Below, piece after piece: positions 52,856 to 60,929 of a stretch of 64,000 bases of DNA. A program made the position numbers and the translations under genes. The stretch is from positions 137,664-201,663 of the forward strand of contig JAEXFD010000005.1 of assembly GCA_023400405.1 (NCBI GenBank), in the 5' to 3' direction. The notes beneath the pieces were generated by a model, which saw only the letters and a program-made list of their open reading frames with translations, was not told where the DNA came from and ran no database searches. Source of the DNA: Pseudomonadota bacterium. GTDB lineage: Bacteria; Pseudomonadota; Alphaproteobacteria; Sphingomonadales; Sphingomonadaceae. How positions within the stretch are numbered: the first letter of the stretch is position 1; each line of letters starts with the position of its first letter.

Positions 52856-53572
52856 ATGCACTTCCTGCACAGCTTTCACGCCGCCTCCTATCTCGACACG
52901 CTGGTCAGCTATGCGCTCGCGCTGGTGCTCGGCGCGCTCATCGGCGCCGAGCGGCAATATCGACAGCGCACGGCCGGGCTGCGCACCAATGCGCTGGTCG
53001 CGCTCGGCGCGGCGGCGTTCGTCGATCTCGCCCAGAAGCTCGCGGGCGATGTCGAGGCGGTGCGGGTGATCGCCTATATCGTCTCGGGCATCGGCTTCCT
53101 CGGCGCCGGCGTGATCATGAAGGAAGGCATGAACGTGCGCGGGCTCAACACCGCGGCAACCCTGTGGTGCTCGGCCGCGGTGGGCGCCTGTGCCGGCACG
53201 GACATGGCGGCGGAGGCGGCGACCCTCACCATCTTCGTCGTGGTCGGCAACACGCTATTGCGGCCGATCGTCAACGCGATCAATCGCATCCCGCTCGCCG
53301 GCGGCACGCTCGAGGCGACCTATTCGGTGACGGTCACCGCCGATCCGGCCGACGCGCCGGCGTTGCGCGACCTCATCGTCGATCACCTCGAGCTGATGCG
53401 CTATCCGGTTGCCGACACCGCGATCGTCGAGCGCACCGAGGATCTGGTCGAAATCCGCGCGACGCTGGTCAGCACCGCGGCGGCCGATGCCGATCTCGAT
53501 GCGATCGTCGCGCACCTTTCGCGCGCCCATGCCGTCCAGCATGCGAGCTGGGAAGTGCAGACCCACGACTGA
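52856..53572 (+). CDS. MgtC/SapB family membrane protein
   Basis: The 238-aa protein has about five transmembrane helices in the MgtC/SapB domain (LGALIGAERQYRQRTAGLRT; GIGFLGAGVIMKEG; LWCSAAVGACAG). A soluble C-terminal ACT-like domain follows (about 150-238). MgtC proteins are tied to growth at low magnesium and, in some species, inhibit the ATP synthase. No magnesium-sensing leader is visible here. An SMR transporter gene starts 10 bp downstream. Confidence 0.92.
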   Translation: MHFLHSFHAASYLDTLVSYALALVLGALIGAERQYRQRTAGLRTNALVALGAAAFVDLAQKLAGDVEAVRVIAYIVSGIGFLGAGVIMKEGMNVRGLNTAATLWCSAAVGACAGTDMAAEAATLTIFVVVGNTLLRPIVNAINRIPLAGGTLEATYSVTVTADPADAPALRDLIVDHLELMRYPVADTAIVERTEDLVEIRATLVSTAAADADLDAIVAHLSRAHAVQHASWEVQTHD

Positions 53573-53582
53573 TCGCCCCGCC

Positions 53583-53909
53583 ATGCCCTATCTCATCCTC
53601 GCCATCGCCATCCTCGCCGAAGTGGCGGCCACCAGCTTCCTCAAGCAATCCGAAGGCTTCACGCGCCCGATCCCCTCGCTGGTGGCGCTGATCGGCTATG
53701 CCGCCGCCTTCTACTGCCTGTCGCTGGCCCTGCGCAGCGTGCCGACGGGAATCGCCTATGCGATCTGGTCCGGCGTCGGCGTGGTGCTGGTCGCGCTGAT
53801 CGCCTGGCTGTTCCAGGGCCAGCGGCTCGATTTGCCGGCGATCCTCGGCATGGCGCTGATCGTCGCCGGGGTGCTGGTGCTCAACCTGTCGCGCGTCGCG
53901 CCGCACTGA
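53583..53909 (+). CDS. SMR family multidrug efflux protein
   Basis: The 108-aa protein has four transmembrane helices and the essential membrane-embedded glutamate E13 in AILAEVAATSFLK. LRSVPTGIAYAIWSGVGVVL is typical of the EmrE/QacE branch. Such proteins work as dimers and export cationic drugs by proton exchange. It lies 10 bp after the MgtC gene and is probably cotranscribed with it. Confidence 0.93.
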   Translation: MPYLILAIAILAEVAATSFLKQSEGFTRPIPSLVALIGYAAAFYCLSLALRSVPTGIAYAIWSGVGVVLVALIAWLFQGQRLDLPAILGMALIVAGVLVLNLSRVAPH

Positions 53910-54047
53910 TCGGCGTGGCCGCGCCGCTTTTCGGCATCACGGCTCGGCCCATCCGCGCCATAAGGGATTGCGCCTCGGGGTTTTGCGGCTAGGCTCGCGC
54001 CTTTCATCAAAGGGGCGGCGGAACGTTCGCCGCAAAGGGGACCATCC

Positions 54048-55574
54048 ATGATCTTCGGGCGCGTAAAGCCACTCGACGCGATCCTGGCGACGGCGGAGAA
54101 GAAATCGCTCCATCGCTCGCTCGGCGCCTTCCAGCTCACCATGCTCGGCATCGGCGCCGTGATCGGCACCGGCATCTTCGTGCTGACGGCCGAAGCCGCG
54201 CAAAAGGCGGGGCCGGGCATGATGGTCAGCTTCATCATCGCCGGCTTCGTCTGCGGCGTGGCCGCGCTCTGTTATGCCGAAATGGCGGCGATGGTCCCCG
54301 TGTCGGGCTCGGCCTACACCTATAGCTATGCCGTGATGGGCGAACTCGTCGCCTGGATGGTCGGCTGGGCGCTGATCCTCGAATATGCGATCGCCGCAGG
54401 GGCGGTCTCGGTCGGCTGGTCGGGCTATTTCATCGGCTGGCTCAATACGAGCTTCCATCTGTCGATCCCGCTGACGCTGGTGCGCGGGCCGTTCGACGGT
54501 GGCATCATCAATTTGCCGGCGATGGTAATCGCCGCGCTGGTCACCGCGCTGCTCGTCAAGGGCACCAAGGAATCGGCGACGGTGAACGCGGTGCTGGTGG
54601 GCGTGAAGATCATCGCGCTGTCGATGTTCATCCTGCTCACGATTCCCGTGATCCAGACCGGCCAGTTCACGCCCTTCGCCCCGCTCGGCTTTGCCGGCAT
54701 CTCGGGCGCCGCCGCCTCGATCTTCTTCGCCTATGTCGGCTTCGACGCGGTCTCGACCGCCGCGGAGGAGACCAAGAATCCGCAGCGCAACATGCCGATC
54801 GGCCTGATCGGCAGCCTGGCGATCTGCACCATCTTCTACCTGCTCGTTGCGGCGGGCGTGATCGGCACGGTCGGCGCGCAGCCGATGTTCGGCCCGAACC
54901 ACGAAACGCTGTCGCCGGGCACCCCGGCGCTCGCCCAGGCCTGTGGCGACATCAAGGACGCTGCGGTGGTCTGCTCGAAGGAGGCGCTGGCCTGGACGCT
55001 GCGCCAGGTCGGCTGGCCGTTCGTCGGCTGGCTGGTCGGTGCCGCGGCGATCATCGCGCTGCCCTCGGTCATCCTGATGATGATGTTCGGCCAGACCCGC
55101 ATCTTCTTCGTGATGAGCCGCGACGGGCTGCTGCCGGAATTCTTCTCAAAGGTGCACCCGCGCTTCCACACGCCGCACGTCATCACCATCCTCACCGGCA
55201 TCTTCGTGACGCTGTTCGCCGCCTTCTTCCCGGTCGGGCTGCTCGCGGACGTGTCGAATTCGGGGACGCTGTTCGCCTTCGCGGCGGTGTCGATCGCCGT
55301 GCTGGTATTGCGCCGGACCGATCCGAACCGCCCGCGCCCGTTCCGCACGCCGGCGATCGCAGTCATCGCGCCGCTGTCGATCATCGGCTGCATCTACCTG
55401 TTCTACAGCCTCGACATGAAGACCAAGACGCTGTTCGTCGCCTGGGCGGCCGTCGGTCTCGTCGTCTATTACCTCTACAGCTATCGCAAGAGCCATGTCG
55501 GCCGCGGCATCGTCGATGTGGCGGAGCACGAGGCCTATGAAGAGCTCAAGCCCGAGGTTCCCGGCACGCACTGA
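54048..55574 (+). CDS. APC family amino acid permease
   Basis: The 508-aa protein has 12 predicted transmembrane helices. The first helix region GIGAVIGTGIFVLTAEAAQK holds the substrate-binding GxG motif, and the FAYVGFDAVSTAAEETKNPQ segment marks helix 6 and the following loop. It resembles cationic amino acid transporters of the APC superfamily. The substrate is not fixed. It stands alone and ends at a strong terminator hairpin shared with the convergent lipoprotein gene. Confidence 0.93.
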   Translation: MIFGRVKPLDAILATAEKKSLHRSLGAFQLTMLGIGAVIGTGIFVLTAEAAQKAGPGMMVSFIIAGFVCGVAALCYAEMAAMVPVSGSAYTYSYAVMGELVAWMVGWALILEYAIAAGAVSVGWSGYFIGWLNTSFHLSIPLTLVRGPFDGGIINLPAMVIAALVTALLVKGTKESATVNAVLVGVKIIALSMFILLTIPVIQTGQFTPFAPLGFAGISGAAASIFFAYVGFDAVSTAAEETKNPQRNMPIGLIGSLAICTIFYLLVAAGVIGTVGAQPMFGPNHETLSPGTPALAQACGDIKDAAVVCSKEALAWTLRQVGWPFVGWLVGAAAIIALPSVILMMMFGQTRIFFVMSRDGLLPEFFSKVHPRFHTPHVITILTGIFVTLFAAFFPVGLLADVSNSGTLFAFAAVSIAVLVLRRTDPNRPRPFRTPAIAVIAPLSIIGCIYLFYSLDMKTKTLFVAWAAVGLVVYYLYSYRKSHVGRGIVDVAEHEAYEELKPEVPGTH

Positions 55575-55594
55575 GCCTGGAGCCAGGCAGCAAA

Positions 55595-55626
55595 AAGGGG
55601 CCGGGGGAGCGATCTCCCGGCCCCTT
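55595..55626. terminator. Two-way hairpin terminator between convergent genes
   Basis: AAGGGGCCGGGGGAG and CTCCCGGCCCCTT form a strong stem with a CGAT loop and a small bulge. AAAAA lies on the left, giving a T-tract for leftward transcription. It separates the APC permease from the convergent lipoprotein gene. Confidence 0.65.
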
Positions 55627-55641
55627 GTCGTTGGGCGGCGG

Positions 55642-56037
55642 CTATTTCCGGTAGGGCGTGAACTTGCCGAACACGCAATAGCCGCCGGGAATCTGGCTCC
55701 CCGGCTCGAGCACGCGGAAGCGGTCGTTGCGGCAGAGCTGCCCGCCCTGCATCTCCACCACCAGCGTCGCATACGGCCGCAGCGCGGGGCATTCGGCGGC
55801 AAGGTCGTTGCGCCACACCGTCCGCCCCACCGGCTTGTAGAGGATCGTGTACGAACCGATGATCTGCGGCCCGTCGGTGTCGTTGTTGTTGATGCAATCC
55901 TGCGGCGCTCCGGCCGTGCGGCCGGCCAGCGCCTTGGCGAGCGCGTCGCGCGCCTCGGCCTGCTCGGAAGCCTGCATCTGCGCGCTCGGCGTGCAGCCTG
56001 CCAGCGCCAGTCCCGCGGCGATCAGGGCCTTTCGCAT
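55642..56037 (-). CDS. Cysteine-containing lipoprotein (paralogue A)
   Basis: The 131-aa protein has a lipoprotein signal (MRKALIAAGLALAGC, lipobox LAGC). It has a mature domain with LAKALAGRTAGAPQDCINNN, YTILYKPVGRTVWRNDLAAE and a C-terminal FGKFTPYRK. The next gene upstream is a paralogue sharing the AGAPxDCI, TILY, VWRND, QLCR.D and GRF.PY.K blocks. Function is unknown. The start has GAGGAG. It lies 12 bp downstream of its paralogue, so one operon is likely. Confidence 0.75.
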   Translation of the reverse strand: MRKALIAAGLALAGCTPSAQMQASEQAEARDALAKALAGRTAGAPQDCINNNDTDGPQIIGSYTILYKPVGRTVWRNDLAAECPALRPYATLVVEMQGGQLCRNDRFRVLEPGSQIPGGYCVFGKFTPYRK

Positions 56038-56048
56038 CGAACCGCTCC

Positions 56049-56447
56049 TCACTTGCTATAGGGCACGAAGCGGCCCAGCGAGCACGAGCCGGTGATCATG
56101 CCGCCCACCCGCGCCCGCGTGGTGATCAGGTCGCCTCGGCACAATTGGCCGGTCGGGCTGGTCACCACCATCAAGTCGTCTTGCCCCAGGCCCGCGCAGT
56201 GGCCGACCACGTCGTTGCGCCACACCCGCTTGCGGCCTTCGACATAGAGGATCGTATCGGGGAACTGGCGGGCCTCGCCCATCCGTTCGCGCGGGATGCA
56301 GTCGCGCGGCGCGCCGGCGGTCATGCCCTCCAGCGCATGCGCAATCTTCGCCTGGGCCCGCTCGGCCGCGCTCTGGCGCTGGTCCGTGGCACCGCCGGTG
56401 GCAACGGCCACGCCGATCAGGAGCAGGGGCATGGCAAGTCGAAACAT
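56049..56447 (-). CDS. Secreted protein (paralogue B)
   Basis: The 132-aa protein has a signal peptide (MFRLAMPLLLIGVAVATGGA) without a lipobox, unlike its paralogue. The mature part shares AGAPRDCIPRER, TILYVEGRKRVWRNDVVGHC and LGRFVPYSK with it. The four or so cysteines in common suggest disulfides, placing it in the periplasm. AAGGAG precedes the ATG. The function is unknown, and the pair arose by tandem duplication. Confidence 0.75.
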   Translation of the reverse strand: MFRLAMPLLLIGVAVATGGATDQRQSAAERAQAKIAHALEGMTAGAPRDCIPRERMGEARQFPDTILYVEGRKRVWRNDVVGHCAGLGQDDLMVVTSPTGQLCRGDLITTRARVGGMITGSCSLGRFVPYSK

Positions 56448-56487
56448 GGTTCGTCTCCTTCGGCCCCCGGGAGAGCAGTATAACGCG

Positions 56488-57216
56488 TCAGCCGGCGAAT
56501 TCATCCTTGGCGGCTCGGCGCTCGGCAAGAATTTCTGCGGTGGCGGCGCGCATGAACGGATTGGTCGCCCGCTCTGCGCCGATCGTCGTGGGCACGGTCG
56601 CCTCGCCCGCGGCACGCAGCGCATCGACTTCGGCCGCCCGCGCCCTGATCGCATCGTTGTCCGGTTCGGCGACCAGCGCGTAGCGCGCGTTCGACTGGGT
56701 ATATTCGTGCGCGCAATAGACGATCGTCTCGGCGGGCAGCGCCGCGAGCCGCTGCAGGTTGGCGAACATCTGCGCGGCCGTCCCTTCGAACAGCCGGCCG
56801 CAGCCCATCGCGAACAGCGTGTCGCCGACGAACACGGCGCCGTCCTCGGCGAAATGATAGGCGATATGCCCGGCGGTATGCGCCGGCACTTCGAGCACGC
56901 GGGCGACGTGCCCGCCGATCGCCACTTCGTCGCCTTCGCGCACCAGCCGGTCCGCCGTGGGGATCTTCTCGGCCTCCGCCGCAGGCGCGATCACCGTTGC
57001 GCCGGTCGCCGCCTGGATCGCCGCATTGCCGCCGGTGTGGTCGGGATGCCAGTGCGTGTTCCAGATCGCGCCGATCCGCCAGCCGCGCGCCGCCGCCGCG
57101 GCGAGCACCGGCTCCGCCTCGCCGGGGTCGACCACGATCGTCTCGCCGGAATCGGAGTCGTGGACGAGCCAGATATAATTGTCGCTCAGGGCGGGCACGC
57201 GGACGATGTCGAGCAT
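56488..57216 (-). CDS. gloB: Hydroxyacylglutathione hydrolase (glyoxalase II)
   Basis: GloB hydrolyses S-lactoylglutathione to D-lactate and glutathione, the second step of methylglyoxal detoxification. The 242-aa metallo-beta-lactamase-fold protein has THWHPDHTGGN (H55, H57, D59, H60), PAHTAGHIAYHF, GDTLFAMGCGRLFEG and YCAHEYTQSNARYAL. All are diagnostic of glyoxalase II. A lipoprotein gene, a nitronate monooxygenase gene and gloA lie upstream on the same strand, so both glyoxalases may share one transcript. Confidence 0.96.
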   Translation of the reverse strand: MLDIVRVPALSDNYIWLVHDSDSGETIVVDPGEAEPVLAAAAARGWRIGAIWNTHWHPDHTGGNAAIQAATGATVIAPAAEAEKIPTADRLVREGDEVAIGGHVARVLEVPAHTAGHIAYHFAEDGAVFVGDTLFAMGCGRLFEGTAAQMFANLQRLAALPAETIVYCAHEYTQSNARYALVAEPDNDAIRARAAEVDALRAAGEATVPTTIGAERATNPFMRAATAEILAERRAAKDEFAG

Positions 57217-57225
57217 GGCGCCTAG

Positions 57226-57591
57226 TTAGGCGCGCGCCGGCGCCCCTGCCAGTGCCGCCCGCACGCTCTTGCGCTTGCGCACCGTCGATTTGCCCGCGGC
57301 GAGCATCGTCGGCTCGCAATTCGCAAACGCCGCCGGATCGAGTTCGACGCACACCGGGACTCCCGGCCCGATATCGTCGAACCGCCGCGTCTCTCCCGGT
57401 TTCAGCGCCAGCCGCACCGGCAGCGCGCCGCGAAAGTCGATCTGGCAGGCGCCCGCGCTCGCCGCCACGCAGGTCACCCGCGTCGCTGCTCCGTCCGCCG
57501 CCACGTCGAACGACGCCGCGACATCTTCCTGCTGCCCGGGCGAGCAGCCGGCCACGGCCAGGGCCGCCCCCACCAAAATCGATTTGTGCAC
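57226..57591 (-). CDS. Small lipoprotein, unknown function
   Basis: The 121-aa protein has a lipoprotein signal (MHKSILVGAALAVAGC) and a mature domain with several Cys and a basic C-terminal tail (KSTVRKRKSVRAALAG). I use a GTG at 57591 with GAGGG upstream; an in-frame start at 57648 would destroy the signal peptide. It lies between the nitronate monooxygenase and gloB on the same strand. No family is recognised. Confidence 0.7.
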   Translation of the reverse strand: MHKSILVGAALAVAGCSPGQQEDVAASFDVAADGAATRVTCVAASAGACQIDFRGALPVRLALKPGETRRFDDIGPGVPVCVELDPAAFANCEPTMLAAGKSTVRKRKSVRAALAGAPARA

Positions 57592-57634
57592 GCGCGACCC
57601 TCTTTTGTGTATTGCGCACCTAATACAGTTAAGG

Positions 57635-58657
57635 TCAAGCGGCCGCAAGCGCCTCGATCAGCGTGCGGGTGAGCGCTTCCGCCCCATTTTGAGTCACCCG
57701 CGCCGCGCCCGCCCCGGCCCAGAGCGGCGAATAGTCGCCGCGTCCCTCGGCTTCGGCCTTGGCGCGCAGCGGCGCCAGCGCGGCCGAGGCATGCGGGAAG
57801 GCCGGCGCCTCCGCCCGCATCGGCCCGAGATCGCGCATCAGCCGATTGACCAGCCCGCGCGCCTCCCGCCCGGAGAAGAGGTTGGTGAACGCGGCCTCCG
57901 CCGGCGTGCCGAGCAGCGCGCGGTGCGGCGCGGCAATGCGGCTCTCCGGCGTCGCGAGATAGGCGGTGCCGATCTGCACCGCCGCCGCCCCGGCCGCGAG
58001 CGCGCGCGCGATGTCCGCGGCATCGACGATCCCGCCCGCCGCGATCACCGGCACTGCGATCGGCTCGCGCAGCAGTTCCGCCAGTGGCACCGGCCGATGC
58101 GCCGCGCCGAGGAACCAGCCGGCATGCCCACCCGCCTCCGCGCCCTGCGCGATCACCGCATCGACGCCGCGCTCGGCAAGCCAGCGCATCTCCTCCGGCG
58201 TCGTCGCATTGCCGAACACCAGCGCGCCGGTCCCGCGCACTCGGGCGAGCAAGGCCGGATCGGGCAGCCCGAAATGGAAGCTGACGATCGTCGGCCGCGC
58301 CACCTCGACCGCCGCGCACGCCTCGGAGTCGAACGGCCGGCGCAGCGGCGGCGGCGCACCCGGCGCCACGCCCTCCTCGGCATAATAAGGCGCAAGCAGT
58401 GCGCGCCACGCCGTCTCGTCGGGCGCCGGATCGGGCAGGCTGTGGCAAAAGAAATTGAGGTTGAGCGGACCCGCCGCGGCGGCCCGCACATCGGCCGCCT
58501 GCGCGACCGCCTGCTCCGCCGTCAGCATCGCGCAGGGCAGCGATCCCACTGCCCCGCCGCGCATCGCCGCGATCGCCAGCTCGGTCCCGCCGGCGCCGGC
58601 CATCGGCGCCTGGACGATGGGGCCGCGTGCCCCGAGCGCTTCGAGAAACCCTACCAA
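57635..58657 (-). CDS. Nitronate monooxygenase family flavoprotein
   Basis: The 340-aa TIM-barrel FMN protein has GPIVQAPMAGAGGTELAIAA, DAVIAQGAEAGGHAGWFLGA (the FMN/phosphate region) and PVIAAGGIVDAADIARALAA. These match nitronate monooxygenase / 2-nitropropane dioxygenase. The substrate may be propionate-3-nitronate or a different nitronate. The likely start is TTG at 58657, overlapping gloA by 7 bp, so translation is probably coupled. No in-frame Met gives the full barrel. Confidence 0.88.
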   Translation of the reverse strand: MVGFLEALGARGPIVQAPMAGAGGTELAIAAMRGGAVGSLPCAMLTAEQAVAQAADVRAAAAGPLNLNFFCHSLPDPAPDETAWRALLAPYYAEEGVAPGAPPPLRRPFDSEACAAVEVARPTIVSFHFGLPDPALLARVRGTGALVFGNATTPEEMRWLAERGVDAVIAQGAEAGGHAGWFLGAAHRPVPLAELLREPIAVPVIAAGGIVDAADIARALAAGAAAVQIGTAYLATPESRIAAPHRALLGTPAEAAFTNLFSGREARGLVNRLMRDLGPMRAEAPAFPHASAALAPLRAKAEAEGRGDYSPLWAGAGAARVTQNGAEALTRTLIEALAAA

Positions 58658-59106
58658 ACGCCCGTATTGGGCATCGACGCCCAGGGCTCGGCCGGCGGCA
58701 GCGGGTCGCCCGCCTGGAGCAGCTCGATGGAAATCCCGTCGGGCGAGCGCACGAACGCCATGTTGCCGTCGCGCGGCGGACGATTGATCGTGACGCCGCC
58801 GTCCATCAGCCGCTGGCAGCTCGCGTAGATATTGTCGACGCGATAGGCGAGATGCCCGAAATTGCGCCCGCCGGTATAGGTTTCGGCGGGGCTGCCGTCC
58901 TCGGCGGGCCAGTTATAGGTCAGTTCGACCTCGGCGTTGGCGCGCTTGCCCTGGCCGTTCGAATCCTCATCCGCGGCGAGGAAGATCAGCGTGAACCGCC
59001 CGGCGGCATTCTCCATCCGCCGCACTTCCTTGAGGCCGAGCAGTTCGAAGAACCGGACCGTCGCATCGGGATCGCTCACCCGGATCATGGTGTGGAGATA
59101 TCGCAT
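58651..59106 (-). CDS. gloA: Lactoylglutathione lyase (glyoxalase I)
   Basis: GloA isomerises the hemithioacetal of methylglyoxal and glutathione to S-lactoylglutathione. The 151-aa VOC-fold protein has LHTMIRVSDPDATVRFFELL, ELTYNW, NFGHLAYRVDNIYASCQRLM and DPDG-type SPDGISIELLQ, giving the metal ligands His, Glu, His and Glu. It heads a leftward run with the nitronate monooxygenase, a lipoprotein and gloB. The gene-less 100-bp element lies just upstream of it. Confidence 0.95.
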   Translation of the reverse strand: MRYLHTMIRVSDPDATVRFFELLGLKEVRRMENAAGRFTLIFLAADEDSNGQGKRANAEVELTYNWPAEDGSPAETYTGGRNFGHLAYRVDNIYASCQRLMDGGVTINRPPRDGNMAFVRSPDGISIELLQAGDPLPPAEPWASMPNTGVW

Positions 59107-59153
59107 GGCCGGGGAAATAGGGGTTGCCTGGATCGAGCGCCAGCCCTTCTAAG

Positions 59154-59255
59154 CCCCTCCCCTTCAGGGGAGGGGTTGGGGGTGGGGCAGTGTCTCACCG
59201 AGACCGGGGCTCGTGATGAGTCCCCCACCCCAACCCCTCCCCTGATGGGGAGGGG
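59154..59255. mobile_element. 102-bp double-hairpin element, twin of the valS copy
   Basis: The left hairpin CCCCTCCCC-TTCA-GGGGAGGGG (59154-59175) and the right hairpin CCCCTCCCC-TGAT-GGGGAGGGG (59234-59255) face each other. The outermost 13 bp, TAAGCCCCTCCCC and its complement, form perfect terminal inverted repeats (59150-59259). The inner left tail has TTGGGGGTGGGGCAGTGTCT and shares TGTCTCACCGAG with the valS element. It lies in the divergent-free gap between gloA and a TPR gene. Confidence 0.6.
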
Positions 59256-59269
59256 CTTATGGATCTCAC

Positions 59270-60010
59270 CTACTTCTCCGTCGCCCCGAACTGCTCCAGC
59301 GCCACGCGCGCATTCCCCGCCGCCGGGCTCCCCGGCGCCAGTTCGATCACCCGCGCCCAGGCGGTCCTTGCGTCCGCCTCCTTGCCGCTCGCGGCGGCGA
59401 TGTTGCCCGCCTCCAGCTGCACCGCGGCGTCATCGGGCGAGCGCCGCAGCGCCTCGGCGATGTCCTTCGCCGCGCGCGGCAAATCGTTCATCCGCCGCGC
59501 CAGCGTCGCCGAGAGCAACCAGGCGAGCGGGTCCTTGTCGGCCGAGTTCAGTGCCCGGTCGATGTCGCTGCGCGCGCCTTCGAGGTCGCCCGCCGCCACG
59601 CTCGCCCGTGCCCGGTCGAGATTGGCCTCGCCCAGTTCCAGCCCCTCCAGCGTGTTTGCCGCCAGCGCCGCGTCGATCGCCGCGCGCGCCTTCACCGCGT
59701 CGCCCGCCGCCAGCCAGGCATTGCCCGCCTGCGCCCAGTAATTCGCCGCCCGCGCATTCTTGGCGGTCTCCGCCTCATGCGCCGCGTCCTCGAACGCGCC
59801 CGCCGCCGCCGCCCATTTGCCGTCATTGGCATAGGCGACGCCCAGGCATTGCCGCGCGAGCACACCCCCGCCCTCGGTCCGCCAGCGCACCGCCTCCTGC
59901 TGCCCTGCCGCCGGATCGCTCGTGGCAAGGTCCATGCAGCGCGCGAAGCGCGGCGGTTCGTTGCCCGGCGCGGGCGTGGTCTGGAGCGCGAGCAACAGGC
60001 TCAGGAACAT
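59270..60010 (-). CDS. TPR-repeat protein
   Basis: The 246-aa protein has a hydrophobic N-terminus (MFLSLLLALQTTPAPG, a probable signal peptide). It has about five TPR-like helix pairs, such as GKWAAAAGAFEDAAHEAETA, GDLEGARSDIDRALNSADKD and DLPRAAKDIAEALRRSPDDA. TPRs mediate protein contacts; the partner is unknown. The ATG at 60010 overlaps the end of the upstream hydrolase gene by 10 bp, so the two are probably coupled. Confidence 0.82.
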   Translation of the reverse strand: MFLSLLLALQTTPAPGNEPPRFARCMDLATSDPAAGQQEAVRWRTEGGGVLARQCLGVAYANDGKWAAAAGAFEDAAHEAETAKNARAANYWAQAGNAWLAAGDAVKARAAIDAALAANTLEGLELGEANLDRARASVAAGDLEGARSDIDRALNSADKDPLAWLLSATLARRMNDLPRAAKDIAEALRRSPDDAAVQLEAGNIAAASGKEADARTAWARVIELAPGSPAAGNARVALEQFGATEK

Positions 60011-60747
60011 AGGGCGATCACATCCTCGACGGCGCGGACGATCAGCGCGAGGTCCGATTCGCGCGAAAGCCGGTGATCGCCGTCCTTGACCAGGATCGTC
60101 TGCACCGCGTCTGAACGGATCATCTCCGCCAGCTTGGCCGCACGCTCCCACGGCACTTCCTTGTCGCGCTGGCCCTGGAGCAGCCGCACCGGCCCGTCAT
60201 AGCCGATCGGCTGGACGAGCACGCGATTGGCCTCGCCCGAAGCCCAGAAGCCGCGCGTCGTGACCGTCGGCTGGTCGCCATAATCGTTCGGCGCCTCGAT
60301 CCGGCCATGCTGGAGCAGCGCCAGCTTCTGCTCCATCGTGAAGCCCCAATCGGTGAAGTCCGGCGCCGCCGCGATGCCGACCATCCCGGCCACCGCCTCG
60401 GGCCGCGCCTTGGCGATCAGCGCCATGATCCAGCCGCCCATCGACGATCCGACCAGCACCGCCGGCCCCTGCACCACGTCGTCGATCATCCGCAGCGCAT
60501 CGTCGCGCCAGCTCGCCAGCGTCTCGCTCTCGAAGCTCCCCTCGCTCTCGCCGCACCCGGCATAGTCGAAGCGCAGGAACGCCCGCCCCTTCGCCTTGGC
60601 CCAGGCTTCGAGATGCAGCGCCTTGGTGCCGTTCATGTCGGACGCATAGCCGCAAAGGAACATCACCGCCGGCCCCGCGCCGGGGGTGAAGTGATAGGCA
60701 AGCTTGGGCCGCGCGGGGGGTTCGGGCGTCTCGGGAGTGTCGGTCAT
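60001..60747 (-). CDS. Alpha/beta hydrolase
   Basis: The 248-aa protein has the nucleophile S102 in LVGSSMGGWIMALIA, an oxyanion region near MFLCGYASDMNG and a C-terminal His in KDGDHRLSRESD. The RFDYAGCGESEG segment is shared with ABHD10-like and proline iminopeptidase-like hydrolases. The ester or thioester substrate is unknown. It probably forms a two-gene unit with the TPR protein. Confidence 0.88.
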   Translation of the reverse strand: MTDTPETPEPPARPKLAYHFTPGAGPAVMFLCGYASDMNGTKALHLEAWAKAKGRAFLRFDYAGCGESEGSFESETLASWRDDALRMIDDVVQGPAVLVGSSMGGWIMALIAKARPEAVAGMVGIAAAPDFTDWGFTMEQKLALLQHGRIEAPNDYGDQPTVTTRGFWASGEANRVLVQPIGYDGPVRLLQGQRDKEVPWERAAKLAEMIRSDAVQTILVKDGDHRLSRESDLALIVRAVEDVIALCS

Positions 60748-60783
60748 CCCGCGGGCTTAGCGGTGCCGGAAGCCACTTAAAAC

Positions 60784-60920
60784 CCCTCTCCCCTTGGGAG
60801 AGGGAGGGGCCCGCTCGGCGCAGCCGAGTGGGAAGGTGAGGGTGACGATGGGAAGGATCGCGAGACCACCCTCACCCTTCCGCCGCTGCGCGGCTCCTTC
60901 CCTCTCCCGATGGGAGAGGG
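60784..60920. repeat. 137-bp inverted pair of CCCTCTCCC hairpins
   Basis: The left hairpin CCCTCTCCC-CTT-GGGAGAGGG (60784-60804) and the right CCCTCTCCC-GAT-GGGAGAGGG (60900-60920) flank inward tails. The tails are GGAAGGTGAGGGTGACG and its inverted counterpart CACCCTCACCCTTCC. It fills the gap between the divergent hydrolase and the ypfJ 3' end. Confidence 0.7.
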
Positions 60921-60929
60921 ATTCGAACC

